Part shown: positions 43,858 to 52,640 of the stretch, piece after piece
How positions within the stretch are numbered: the first letter of the stretch is position 1
Layout of the letters: each line of letters begins with the position of its first letter
From: Romboutsia lituseburensis DSM 797
GTDB lineage: Bacteria > Bacillota > Clostridia > Peptostreptococcales > Peptostreptococcaceae
Assembly (NCBI RefSeq): GCF_900103615.1
Contig: NZ_FNGW01000002.1
Location: 372,001 to 436,000 of the forward strand
Direction of reading: 5' to 3'
DNA: 64,000 nt
Translations under genes and position numbers: made by a program
The notes under the pieces: model-generated
Databases searched by the model: none
Seen by the model: the letters and a program-made list of their open reading frames with translations, nothing else
Told to the model about the DNA's origin: nothing

Positions 43858-43962
43858 TAAACTTTTACTATTTAAATAGTTTACACTTATAAGATATTCA
43901 TACTTGTATCGTTTAATAATTTAAAATTAATATATTATCTAATAATTTTTAGACTAAAAAAA

Positions 43963-43990
43963 ATAACTCTATCTTTAAAGATAGAGTTAT
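43963..43990 (-). terminator. 28-bp palindromic terminator after MORN gene
   Basis: ATAACTCTATCTTT followed by its reverse complement. It overlaps the stop of the MORN-repeat gene at 43987, with a T-run behind it on the minus strand. Confidence 0.8.
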
Positions 43991-44784
43991 ATTATAAATG
44001 AAAAAATTTCATCTAATGTTCTATTAAATATTGATGGTTTATCAAATTTCCAAGTACCTTCATATACTAATTCATTGTTTAAATAAAAAGTTCCTTTACC
44101 ATGCCTTTTTCCATGTAAAAATTCCCCTTCATACCACTTTCCGTCTTCCCATATATATTTACCTTCACCATTGGCTAAATTATTTTTCCACTGACCTTTA
44201 TATATTAGATTTCCATTAAGATCAAAGCACTCCCCATATCCATCCATTTTATTATTTTTAAATTCACCAACATAAATACTACCATCGTGCCATTTATAGA
44301 TTCCCTTTCCATTTCTTTTTCCGCTTAACCAATTTCCTATATACTCATTCCCACTAGCATATATCATTTGACCAATTCCAGACATAGTATCTTCTTTAAA
44401 TTCCCCTATATATTCATTGTCATTACTAAACTTGCATATACCACTTCCATCTTTCATATTATCTTTAAATTCCCCTATATACTCTATCCCCTCTAAAAAT
44501 GTATATATACCTTTTCCATTCATTTTGTTATCTATAATTTTTCCTATATATACATCCCCATTTGAAAAATTGTAAATTTTATTTCCGACCTTTTTCCCCT
44601 TAGATGCCTCATCTATCATATAATTTTCATCTTCTAATTCTAATATTTCTTCTTGAGTTGCCCTCTCTTTCCTCTTTATAGTAATCTTTTGTATAGTTCT
44701 TATTAATTTAACTTCTTTTTTTATATCATTTATAGCTTTTAAATATTCATTATATAAGCTTATATATTCTTTAGATAAATTCAT
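43987..44784 (-). CDS. MORN-repeat protein
   Basis: 265 residues. After a charged helical N-terminus (about 1-65, likely coiled coil) come eight MORN repeats from about residue 68, each near 23 residues with the Y-x-G-x-(F/W/I) ... G-x-G pattern: GDVYIGK, IEYIGEF, NEYIGEF, NEYIGNW, SIYVGEF, LIYKGQW, KWYEGEF and LVYEGTW. No signal peptide is seen, so it should be cytoplasmic or membrane-associated. MORN arrays mediate membrane or protein contacts; in bacteria their roles are poorly known. Single gene with its own terminator. Confidence 0.85.
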   Translation of the reverse strand: MNLSKEYISLYNEYLKAINDIKKEVKLIRTIQKITIKRKERATQEEILELEDENYMIDEASKGKKVGNKIYNFSNGDVYIGKIIDNKMNGKGIYTFLEGIEYIGEFKDNMKDGSGICKFSNDNEYIGEFKEDTMSGIGQMIYASGNEYIGNWLSGKRNGKGIYKWHDGSIYVGEFKNNKMDGYGECFDLNGNLIYKGQWKNNLANGEGKYIWEDGKWYEGEFLHGKRHGKGTFYLNNELVYEGTWKFDKPSIFNRTLDEIFSFII

Positions 44785-44900
44785 ATTGCATTTCTCCTAT
44801 CAATGTTTGTCGAGTATATTATAAATTTATTATATCTTAATTATGTTGTTTATTTCTATATTTATATAAAATTTTAGCATTGTTAATAAAAAAATGTAGC

Positions 44901-45093
44901 AAAAAAAGATATACTTCGATAGTATATCTTTTTTTGTTACATTGTCCCGATTTCGCTTAAATATCTTCCGCTACCCGATTAGATTTATTTATGAAATTTT
45001 TACAAGTATCCCAATACGCCTTCGTATAGTGGGGTCCGATGATTTTTATTTTTACTCTAGAGTTAAAGAGGAGCATTCAGCCCCTCTTTAACT
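44901..45093 (-). ncRNA. Candidate structured RNA or element remnant
   Basis: About 190 nt without a gene and with far more G+C than the surrounding DNA. It holds, from high to low coordinates: a hairpin at 45062-45093 (AGTTAAAGAGG / CCTCTTTAACT arms), a stem with CCCAATACG pairing to CGTATAGTGGG (45010-45034), three copies of a CCGAT-type hexamer (44946, 44975, 45036) and a terminator AAAAAAAGATATACT/AGTATATCTTTTTTT (44901-44935). A minus-strand transcript would end at a good T7 run. It matches no RNA family I recognise. Confidence 0.45.
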
Positions 45094-45134
45094 ATTATAT
45101 TTAAATAAAGTTTTTTTATACCAAATTTTTAATA

Positions 45135-46001
45135 TTATAAGAATTTTTCCTTAAATCCTCTACCTTTTACTTCTGACACATCATTTACAGAAATAAAAGA
45201 TTTTTTATCATATTTTAATGCTATTTCTTTTATTTTAGGTATTTCATTTGATGATACTATACAGTAAATAAGTTTTTTTCTATCATGAGTATAAGCACCT
45301 TCAGCATCTAAAAATGTAACTCCTCTATGAAGTATCTCCATTATATCCCTTGCTATACAGTCACTTTCCTTAGATATAACCATAACAGATTTTTGATAGT
45401 TCATTGCATCTTTTACAAAATTCATTGCAGATGCACTTATAAACATTCCTATTAATGTATATAGTGCTAAATCTAAACCAAATAATATTCCACCTATAGA
45501 TACTATCATTATATTAATTCCAAAAGTTGTATCTTTCATCGGAATATTTTTTTTGAACTTTAATATAGCTGCAATTATGTCTGTTCCGCCTTGAGATGAC
45601 TTAGTTCTAAAAACAAGACCTGTTCCTATTCCCGATAAAATACCTCCATATATGCTTTGAAGTAATATATCTTTAGTAGGAATAAAATGACCAATATCTT
45701 GAGTTACACCTAATAATGTAGAAAATAATAACATATTAATTAAACTAGTCACACAAAAATCTTTTTCTAAATAGATAAATCCAAGTACAAATATAGGTAC
45801 ATTAATTAAAAATGTTAAAAAACCTATATTTATGTCTGTTAAATAGTTTATTGCTGCTGATGCACCAGGCACACCTCCACTTAATAAATGCGCTGGTCTT
45901 AAAAAACCGTTAATCCCTATACATGCTATTGTCATACCTGCTATTATAACAGAGTATCTTAATAAAAGATTGTCTTGTAGGGCGGTGTTAACTTTACTCA
46001 T
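45135..46001 (-). CDS. YitT-family membrane protein with DUF2179 domain
   Basis: 288 residues. Five or six membrane helices (about 13-200) with the YitT signatures NGFLRPAHLLSGGVPGASAAINYL and FRTKSSQGGTDIIAAIL, then the cytosolic DUF2179 domain (about 215-285) with GVTFLDAEGAYTHDRKKLIYCIVSSNEIPKIK. Members are proposed transporters, but substrates are not settled. It is a single gene whose downstream region is the structured element at 44901-45093. GGGAG precedes the ATG. Confidence 0.9.
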   Translation of the reverse strand: MSKVNTALQDNLLLRYSVIIAGMTIACIGINGFLRPAHLLSGGVPGASAAINYLTDINIGFLTFLINVPIFVLGFIYLEKDFCVTSLINMLLFSTLLGVTQDIGHFIPTKDILLQSIYGGILSGIGTGLVFRTKSSQGGTDIIAAILKFKKNIPMKDTTFGINIMIVSIGGILFGLDLALYTLIGMFISASAMNFVKDAMNYQKSVMVISKESDCIARDIMEILHRGVTFLDAEGAYTHDRKKLIYCIVSSNEIPKIKEIALKYDKKSFISVNDVSEVKGRGFKEKFL

Positions 46002-46226
46002 TCTTTTCTCCCTTCAAATTTTTCTACACTTAATTTTGTGTAGCTATTATTATTTATTTTTAATCTACAATATATTATATTACCTTTTTTTAATATGTCT
46101 AGTTACTTTTTTTTCTTATACCATATACATTTATCCATATATTCATTTTTTTGGATAATTATCTATTGTTCCTATCAACTAAAGAAAATTTATAATATAT
46201 TCTTGCAATATTTTTTATTTTGAGTC

Positions 46227-46279
46227 AAAAAAATAAAAGTAGTATTATTAAAATTCTAATAAGGCTACTTTTATTTTTT
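46227..46279 (-). terminator. Terminator of lrgAB
   Basis: AAAAAATAAAAGTAG and CTACTTTTATTTTTT arms with ATTATTA/TAATAAG pairing inside, about 130 nt past the lrgB stop. The gap 46002-46404 otherwise holds AT-rich promoter-like DNA for the YitT gene and no gene. Confidence 0.75.
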
Positions 46280-46404
46280 CGATTAGCGCAGTTTAAATAC
46301 ACTATAAAAATGCAATAATTAATTCATTTTTTTCATAATATGAATATTTCCATTTATTACATTCAATTTTTTTATTTAATTTTTTATTTATTTTTTTGTA
46401 TTCA

Positions 46405-47094
46405 TTATACTAAATTCAGTATAATCGGTATTAATACTACAGTTAGTATTCCAGATATTCCTATCGATAGTCCACTCATAGCACCTTCAACTTCACCCAT
46501 TTCTAATGCTTTAGTTGTCCCTAATGCATGTGCTGATGTTCCTAATGCTATACCTTTAGCAACTGGGTGATTAATTTTCCCTACTTTGAATACTAACGGT
46601 GCAATTATTGCTCCTAATATACCTGTAAATATTATAGCCACAACTGTTACAGCCTCTACTCCATTTATGGTATTAGTTAAAGAAAGTCCCATAGGAGTTG
46701 TTATAGATTTAGGTATCAAAGAATTTATTATACTTATATTTGCATTTGTTAACATACCTATAAGTTTTATAGAGAAGAATGAAGAAAATACTCCACATCC
46801 TATACCTATAACTATTTCTAGTAAATGCTTCTTAAATAAATCGAACTGTTTATAAAGTGGAACAGCTAATACTACCGTAACTGGTCCTAAAAAGAAATTA
46901 ATACTGTCTGCACCTATTTTAAAACTTTCATAAGGTATTTTAGTTATATTTAAAAATAATATTATTCCAATTATTGCTATAAGCAAAGGATTCATTAAAG
47001 GATTCTTTGTTTTTTTCTGTAAAAATATACCTAAATTAAAAAATAATATAGTTACTATAATCCCAAAAACTTGTGTTTCTAAAATATTATACAT
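46405..47094 (-). CDS. lrgB: LrgB/CidB-family antiholin-like membrane protein
   Basis: 229 residues with about seven membrane segments. Family motifs are PKSITTPMGLSLTNTINGVEAVT (about 122-144) and HALGTTKALEMGEVEGAMSGLSIGISGILT near the C-terminus. LrgB/CidB pairs with LrgA/CidA and has been linked to murein hydrolase control and pyruvate or by-product transport. It begins 2 nt after the lrgA stop, so the pair is one unit. The LytSR regulators are not in this window. Confidence 0.9.
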   Translation of the reverse strand: MYNILETQVFGIIVTILFFNLGIFLQKKTKNPLMNPLLIAIIGIILFLNITKIPYESFKIGADSINFFLGPVTVVLAVPLYKQFDLFKKHLLEIVIGIGCGVFSSFFSIKLIGMLTNANISIINSLIPKSITTPMGLSLTNTINGVEAVTVVAIIFTGILGAIIAPLVFKVGKINHPVAKGIALGTSAHALGTTKALEMGEVEGAMSGLSIGISGILTVVLIPIILNLV

Positions 47095-47095
47095 T

Positions 47096-47458
47096 TTAAT
47101 TCTCCTTTATTTTTTTTTGTATCATTTTTTCTACTACTATTCCAGTTATATACATTACCATAGCTGTACTTATTACAATACTAACTATAAGTACAAATAT
47201 ATTATCAATTATTAGGTTTAAAGAGTTTATTAACGACACACCTGCTGGTATAAAAAATATAGCCATATTATCTAAAAAGAAATCACTAATTTCATTTACT
47301 TTTTCCAATTTAATAACCTTAAATTGTAAAAGTATAAATAGTAATACCATACCTATTATGCTACCTGGTATGACCACTATATTTTGTATGAAGGAACTAA
47401 TATACTCCCCTATAGCCCATACACCTAATATTAAAGCTAGTTGATTAAATATTTTCAT
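47096..47458 (-). CDS. lrgA: LrgA/CidA-family holin-like membrane protein
   Basis: 120 residues with four membrane helices. The motif IPGSIIGMVLLFILL (about 31-45) and FFIPAGVSLINS (about 73-84) are typical of CidA/LrgA. It forms membrane complexes with holin-like behaviour and acts with the LrgB-type protein encoded directly behind it. CidA versus LrgA cannot be decided by sequence alone. Start has AGGAGG-like GGAGGGC before the ATG. Confidence 0.9.
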   Translation of the reverse strand: MKIFNQLALILGVWAIGEYISSFIQNIVVIPGSIIGMVLLFILLQFKVIKLEKVNEISDFFLDNMAIFFIPAGVSLINSLNLIIDNIFVLIVSIVISTAMVMYITGIVVEKMIQKKIKEN

Positions 47459-47512
47459 GTTGCCCTCCTAAATTGTAAAATATTTCATTTTTTTATAAAA
47501 CTAAAAAAATAA

Positions 47513-47531
47513 AAGGGAGAACCTCTCCCTT
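47513..47531 (-). terminator. Terminator after WG-repeat gene
   Basis: AAGGGAGA and TCTCCCTT arms around ACC, with T-rich DNA on the minus-strand 3' side, about 40 nt past the stop at 47572. Confidence 0.6.
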
Positions 47532-47571
47532 CATTATATTACTACTTCCTTGCTTATTTTTCAAATTTAAT

Positions 47572-48537
47572 TTATAGTATTAATTTTCCATCTTTATCAA
47601 TATAGTTATTATTATTGCCTTGTATTACTTGCGCATATCCATCTTCAAAGTCTGAAATAGAATCGAAAATTGGTATTATTTCTATTTTTCCATTTTTATT
47701 TAAAAAGCCCCACATTCCTCCTTTAGGGTTACTTATTCCTCTTGTAAGTGAATCTGATCCAATATTAAACCTAGCTAGATCTTCTTTAAAATTACATGCA
47801 TAATCAAAAATTGGATCAATCACTATTTCTCCCTGTTTATTTATATATCCCCATTTATCATTTATACAAACTGCAGCTAGACCCTCTGAAAATTGTTTAG
47901 CTCTATCAAATATAAAGTCTATCTTTAAATTTCCATCCATATCGATGTATCCCCACTTATCATCTATTCTAACAGCAGCCATTCCCTCACAATAGTCTGT
48001 AGCAATGTCGTATTGTGGGGGAACTATTAAATCTCCTATTTTGTTTATATAACCATATTTATTCTTTAGCTCGACTAACGCCCTGCCTTCAAAAAACTGA
48101 TTTACGTATGTGTATGTAGGTTGTATAACTAATTTTCCTGATTTATCAATAAATCCCCATCTTTTATTTATTTTAACTCCCGCTAATCCTTCTTTAAAAT
48201 TCGCTGCAGAATCAAATTTAGTTGGTATAACTTCAATCAAATTAGTATCTATATATCCATAATGATCATTTACCTTTATTCTTGCCAACCCATCATTAAA
48301 TTCTGATGCGCTATCTAGATGAATAAACATCTGTACATTTCCACAATTATCTATATAACCAAAAACCCATCTAATTGAATTTCTTATTTTTTTTATATAG
48401 GTAACTACACAATATCCATCTCTAAATCTTTCTGAAACATATTTAAACTTAGGCTTTACAACTATATTTTTATTTTTATCTATAAATCCATACTTTCCAT
48501 CCCTAAGTACTGGAAGAAATAAGTCTTTCTTTATCAT
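47572..48537 (-). CDS. WG (KWG) repeat protein
   Basis: 321 residues made almost wholly of about nine WG repeats of 34-40 residues, each with the (Y/W)-G-(F/Y)-I-(D/N)-K-x-G core followed by a (V/I)-x-P-x-(F/Y) strand: YGFIDKNKNIVVKPKF, YGYIDTNLIEVIPTKF, WGFIDKSGKLVIQPTY and so on. No signal peptide or membrane helix is visible, so it is probably cytoplasmic. WG repeats form beta structures for binding; no enzyme activity is implied. Single gene; a G6 ribosome site lies before the ATG. Confidence 0.88.
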   Translation of the reverse strand: MIKKDLFLPVLRDGKYGFIDKNKNIVVKPKFKYVSERFRDGYCVVTYIKKIRNSIRWVFGYIDNCGNVQMFIHLDSASEFNDGLARIKVNDHYGYIDTNLIEVIPTKFDSAANFKEGLAGVKINKRWGFIDKSGKLVIQPTYTYVNQFFEGRALVELKNKYGYINKIGDLIVPPQYDIATDYCEGMAAVRIDDKWGYIDMDGNLKIDFIFDRAKQFSEGLAAVCINDKWGYINKQGEIVIDPIFDYACNFKEDLARFNIGSDSLTRGISNPKGGMWGFLNKNGKIEIIPIFDSISDFEDGYAQVIQGNNNNYIDKDGKLIL

Positions 48538-48674
48538 ACTTAGCCCCCCTACTAAATAATAAACTCATAATATCGTTATTATATTTTATTATCTTATTAT
48601 TCATACTATGCTTATTGTTTTAGTAGTGTTATTTTATTATCTAAAAAGTCATTTATTAAAATTTTAGCATCACA

Positions 48675-48708
48675 AAAAGCTATTGTTATGTTTTAACAAT
48701 AGCTTTCT
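48675..48708 (-). terminator. Terminator after TPR membrane gene 1
   Basis: AAAAAGCTATTGTTA and TAACAATAGCTTTCTT-type arms about 20 nt past the stop at 48726. Confidence 0.75.
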
Positions 48709-48725
48709 TATCTTTTTTATCTTTT

Positions 48726-50096
48726 TTATCTTTCTTTAAGAATTTCATCAACCTTAGAATTATTATACATACTATCTGGAACTTCACTTCTTAAACCATA
48801 AAATGTTTTTTGAGCTTGTTTTAATTCTCCAGTATTATAATACAGCATACCTAACTGATAGAATGCATCATCATAGTACTGATCTCTTGATGTATATGTA
48901 TTTATATACTTATTATAGTACTTTATAGCATCTTCATTATTGCCTGTTTTTTGATTTAAAAGTGCTACCTCATATATCGATTCAGATATATATTTTTTAG
49001 TCTTACCAGAACTTATTACATACTTAAATCTTTCTATTGCACCTTTATAATCTTCTTCTTTTTTCATTTTTATAGCTTCATTATATAATGTTTCTTCATC
49101 AGATACTAAAAGTTCTACTTTTGTCTCTTTTTCTTTTTCTTCATTTTTAACTTTATCTAATTCCTGTTCTTTTTCCTTTAATTTTTCATCTTTTTTATCT
49201 AATTGCTTTCCTACTGCGTCAAGTGTTTCTTCTTTTTGACTTAATTTCGAGTTTAAATTTTCTATTTGGTTTTTATTATAAGCATAATAAGAACCTACCC
49301 CTAAAAGTAATACAACAATTAAAATATAAGGAATTTTATGCTTATGTTTTACTTTTTTTGTATTTTCTACTTTTTCCTCTTTTTCTTGTTCTTCACTTTC
49401 AATTGTTTTAATTTGTTCTTCAAATAATGGATTATCTTTATCTACATCTCTTAAATGTTTTAAATAACTTTCTTTTCTTTTAATATCACCTAATTTATCA
49501 TATATAAGCGAAAGTAATACGTATGGTTCTATTAAATCTGGGTCTTCATCTATAATATTTTCTAATATATGTATACATTCATCATTTAACTCTTCATTTA
49601 TAAATCTAATTGAATGATTATATCTAGCTAAAAATACTTTAAAATCATCAGAAGAAAGCATATCTACATACTTTCTTGACATTTCATTATTTCCATAACA
49701 CATAGCTGTATAAAAACTTTCAAACGCTTTTGAAAAATCACATTTCAATAGTGTAAGTAATCCTTTTAGATTTAATATGTCTACATCTTTAGGATTTATC
49801 TCTAGAGCTGTTTCTATATGCTCACAAGCACTAGTTATATAATTTTTATATGCTAAATCTAATGAATTATTATATCTTTTGTATGACTCTATTTTAAGCT
49901 CTTTTGAAGTATCATCAGAACTACTGTTTAATGTATTTTGTAAATTTAATATTGTTTCCTCTTTATAGTTTGTTGTAACATAACTTTGCTTTAACGCTTT
50001 TAATGTTTCATTGCTTTCTTCTTCATCTATATTAAAAAATGTTAAATCACTTTTATTTTCTTCTATTAAAGAGATATCTAAAACCTTTCTAGGCAT
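48726..50096 (-). CDS. TPR protein with one membrane helix and coiled coil
   Basis: 456 residues. Cytosolic TPR-like helices (about 80-240, for example ALEINPKDVDILNLKGLLTLLK and DPDLIEPYVLLSLIYDKLGD) precede a membrane helix near 262-279 (YILIVVLLLGVGSYYAY). Outside, a Lys/Glu-rich coiled coil (about 283-330) leads to a second TPR set of the YbgF type (DYKGAIERFKYVI, DAIKYYNKYINTYTSRDQYYDDAFYQLGMLYYNTGELKQA). It likely scaffolds protein complexes on both sides of the membrane. It stands alone in its unit; the neighbours are a WG protein and a Fis-type regulator. Confidence 0.75.
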   Translation of the reverse strand: MPRKVLDISLIEENKSDLTFFNIDEEESNETLKALKQSYVTTNYKEETILNLQNTLNSSSDDTSKELKIESYKRYNNSLDLAYKNYITSACEHIETALEINPKDVDILNLKGLLTLLKCDFSKAFESFYTAMCYGNNEMSRKYVDMLSSDDFKVFLARYNHSIRFINEELNDECIHILENIIDEDPDLIEPYVLLSLIYDKLGDIKRKESYLKHLRDVDKDNPLFEEQIKTIESEEQEKEEKVENTKKVKHKHKIPYILIVVLLLGVGSYYAYNKNQIENLNSKLSQKEETLDAVGKQLDKKDEKLKEKEQELDKVKNEEKEKETKVELLVSDEETLYNEAIKMKKEEDYKGAIERFKYVISSGKTKKYISESIYEVALLNQKTGNNEDAIKYYNKYINTYTSRDQYYDDAFYQLGMLYYNTGELKQAQKTFYGLRSEVPDSMYNNSKVDEILKER

Positions 50097-50298
50097 TTTA
50101 TGTATATCTTGTTTTATGTTTTTACCTAAAATGATAATCGCCTCCTATTTTTATTATATATCTAAGATAACATATTTACTATTTTTAGTCAAAAGTATAC
50201 ATTATTTACTATTTTTAGTTATTATATAACACTTTTAAAAAAATAAAAATACTGTTTCAAAATTTAAACCATATTTTGAAACAGTATTGATTAAATAA

Positions 50299-50892
50299 TT
50301 AGTATTTTATATCAAATTTCTTTATTTTTCTATATAAAGTTGCAATACCTATATCTAATGCATCCGCTACTTTTTTCATTCCTTCAGTATTGCTGCCATA
50401 TTTTTTTATAGCTTGTTCTATAGCTATTTTTTCCAATTCTTCTATTGTTTTTATTTCTTCTTTATATAGTTCATTTAATTTAAAAGATATTAAGTCTGAC
50501 ATACTATTAATAAAGTCAATTAACTCTTTATCTTTTGATAAAATTTTATTTTTTTGCTCTTCATCAAAGGCCGCTATTCCTAAAACTCCAACAACATTAT
50601 TCTCAAATTTAACAGGAGTACATATATCCGCTAATTCTTTGCACTTTAATCTATTGCAACAGTTTAAGCAACTCTCTTCACTTTCTTTGTTTATAACATA
50701 AGGATTTCCTTCTGATAAAACTGTGCAATATACAGTCTTATCAGATATACTCTCACCAACCTTCTCTTTAAAGATTCCAGTTCCAGCTATCCTTACTAAG
50801 TCTTTACTAACTAAGGTTACATCTACTTCTAATATACTTGATATATTTTCACATATTCCTTGAATGTAATTTGTTATATCATTTAAATTCAA
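50299..50892 (-). CDS. GAF-like sensor with Fis-type HTH, no AAA+ domain
   Basis: 197 residues. The first 130 look like a GAF/PAS sensor (VDVTLVSKDLVRIAGTGIF near 24-42; ICTPVKFENNVVGVLGIAAF near 92-111) with a cysteine cluster CLNCCNRLKCKELADIC (about 76-92) that could hold a metal or Fe-S centre or sense redox. The last 45 residues, GMKKVADALDIGIATLYRKIKKF, are a Fis-type helix-turn-helix of the kind found at the end of sigma-54 activators such as PrdR. The central AAA+ domain of those activators is absent. It lies 30 nt after the VanW gene and may be co-transcribed. Confidence 0.75.
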   Translation of the reverse strand: MNLNDITNYIQGICENISSILEVDVTLVSKDLVRIAGTGIFKEKVGESISDKTVYCTVLSEGNPYVINKESEESCLNCCNRLKCKELADICTPVKFENNVVGVLGIAAFDEEQKNKILSKDKELIDFINSMSDLISFKLNELYKEEIKTIEELEKIAIEQAIKKYGSNTEGMKKVADALDIGIATLYRKIKKFDIKY

Positions 50893-50922
50893 ATTAGCCC
50901 CTCCTAACTTTACTCATAAAAT

Positions 50923-52431
50923 TTACTGAGCTACTGCACTCTCTTCTACTGGCTGATTCTCCTGTGGTGGAACAGAAGGTTGTGTCGGTGGTGTCGATGG
51001 ATTTTCCGGTTCTGTTGGCGGTGGCACAACTTCTGGTTTTTCTGGCTCTGTTGGTGGTACTTCTGGTTTTGTTGTTGGCGGTACTTCTGGTTTTGGTTTT
51101 TCTGCTTCCATAGTTCCAACAGCTATTACTCCTTGTTTTTTAGGATAATAAGATGTTGCTACCTTTTCTTTCTTTATTACTTTACCATTTTGGTCAGTAT
51201 AAATTCTATACGTAGAAACTGTATATCCATTTCTACCTGACTCCAATTCTTTTTCTTTTCCTTTTTCTAAAGTAGCATCATCAACTTTTTTTATAGGTGC
51301 TACTGATACACCATCTATGTTAGTTGATATTTCTATATTTTGATTATCCTTCGAGCTACCATATATTTGACATGTTATAATATTCCCTGATACATAATTT
51401 TTTATATATACTGGATATTTTAAGTTGTTTTTAAAAACAAAATCTATTCCTCCATCAGTTACAGTAGCATCTCTTCCCTTTGGAACATATGTTGAAGGTA
51501 TTGAATGATTTTTTATATCTACTAACTCTAATCCTGAATATAATACAGAGTTATATAATGTAGAAGATACTTGACATACGCCTCCACCTACACCTTCTTG
51601 CACAACACCTTGAACTATTACAGGTGCATTTTTATATCCATTTTCCAAAGTTCTCATACCCGTATGTTCATTATACGAGAAAGTATCCCCAGGCATAAGT
51701 AAAACATCACTAGTTCTACTAGTAGCTATTTTTATATTTGTACTTCTTCCTGAAACAGAAGAATCAAATTTAGTTGAATACGATCCTAATAATGTATCAA
51801 CATCTTGCAATTGTTCTTTTTTTATAGATGGTTCAACTTTAGTTACAATCAGTTCTTCTGAGTGTTTACCTTTTTCTAATGCTCTTATTATATTTTTTAT
51901 ACTCTCTTTTACGTTTACACTTAAACCACTTTCCCCATCATTTACTATAACCTGAGAATTATCTATAGCAATTGTGGCATTTTTTACATCTACATTTATA
52001 TCTTTTGCAATTTTTTTAATTTCTTTTTCTAGCTTTTTTTCATTATATTGCATATCCATTTTAACATAATTTTTTGATCCTAAATTTGCTTTAGCTGTGT
52101 TCTCTATGTTTTTAAGAAATGTTGATTTTCTATTTGCATCATATGCTTTTTTCACAGTACTGTCTATATCATAGTCAAAATCAAAACTTTCATCTTTTAT
52201 TAACCACTTTTTATCAGTATATGTTAAATCTACATTTTTTGTGGTATATTTTTGTTTTAATTTTTCAATTGCTTCTTTTTGAGTTAATGAACCAATATTA
52301 ATATCATTGATATAAGTATGCTTTAATATCTTATCACTTTTTATTTGTATGTTCATAGCTATTACAAACATTATTAATAAAACTGATATAATACCAACGC
52401 CTATAGCTATCTTTTTTTGTGTATTATTCAT
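50923..52431 (-). CDS. VanW-family wall protein with G5 domain and Pro-rich tail
   Basis: 502 residues. An N-terminal membrane anchor (about 8-28) is followed by a putative peptidoglycan-binding domain pair (YoaR-like, about 35-215), the VanW domain with PGDTFSYNEHTG and QEGVGGGVCQVSSTLYNSVLYSG (about 285-307), a G5 domain (about 395-445), and about 50 residues rich in Pro-Glu-Val/Thr, which could thread through the wall. No LPXTG is seen at the end. VanW function is not defined; the family has an l,d-transpeptidase-like Cys/His layout. It heads the unit with the Fis-type regulator. Confidence 0.85.
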   Translation of the reverse strand: MNNTQKKIAIGVGIISVLLIMFVIAMNIQIKSDKILKHTYINDINIGSLTQKEAIEKLKQKYTTKNVDLTYTDKKWLIKDESFDFDYDIDSTVKKAYDANRKSTFLKNIENTAKANLGSKNYVKMDMQYNEKKLEKEIKKIAKDINVDVKNATIAIDNSQVIVNDGESGLSVNVKESIKNIIRALEKGKHSEELIVTKVEPSIKKEQLQDVDTLLGSYSTKFDSSVSGRSTNIKIATSRTSDVLLMPGDTFSYNEHTGMRTLENGYKNAPVIVQGVVQEGVGGGVCQVSSTLYNSVLYSGLELVDIKNHSIPSTYVPKGRDATVTDGGIDFVFKNNLKYPVYIKNYVSGNIITCQIYGSSKDNQNIEISTNIDGVSVAPIKKVDDATLEKGKEKELESGRNGYTVSTYRIYTDQNGKVIKKEKVATSYYPKKQGVIAVGTMEAEKPKPEVPPTTKPEVPPTEPEKPEVVPPPTEPENPSTPPTQPSVPPQENQPVEESAVAQ

Positions 52432-52599
52432 ATTTTGTATCTCCTTAACTTTAGTTTCGTCATATACTATTATAACTTAGATATAAATTATTTTTCTCCT
52501 TTTATTTGATAGAAAGTTTTAATAAAGCATATTTTTCTTCATCCTTCAACATAAAAAAATCGATACTATAAATTATAGCATTATTTAAACCTTATTATT

Positions 52600-52640
52600 A
52601 AGAATTTTAAAGCGTGTTATAAACACGCTTTAAAATTCTT
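52600..52640 (-). terminator. Hairpin overlapping the stop of TPR gene 2
   Basis: 19-bp perfect arms (AAGAATTTTAAAGCGTGTT start) around ATA. It includes the stop codon at 52630, so the last codons are part of the stem. Confidence 0.7.
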
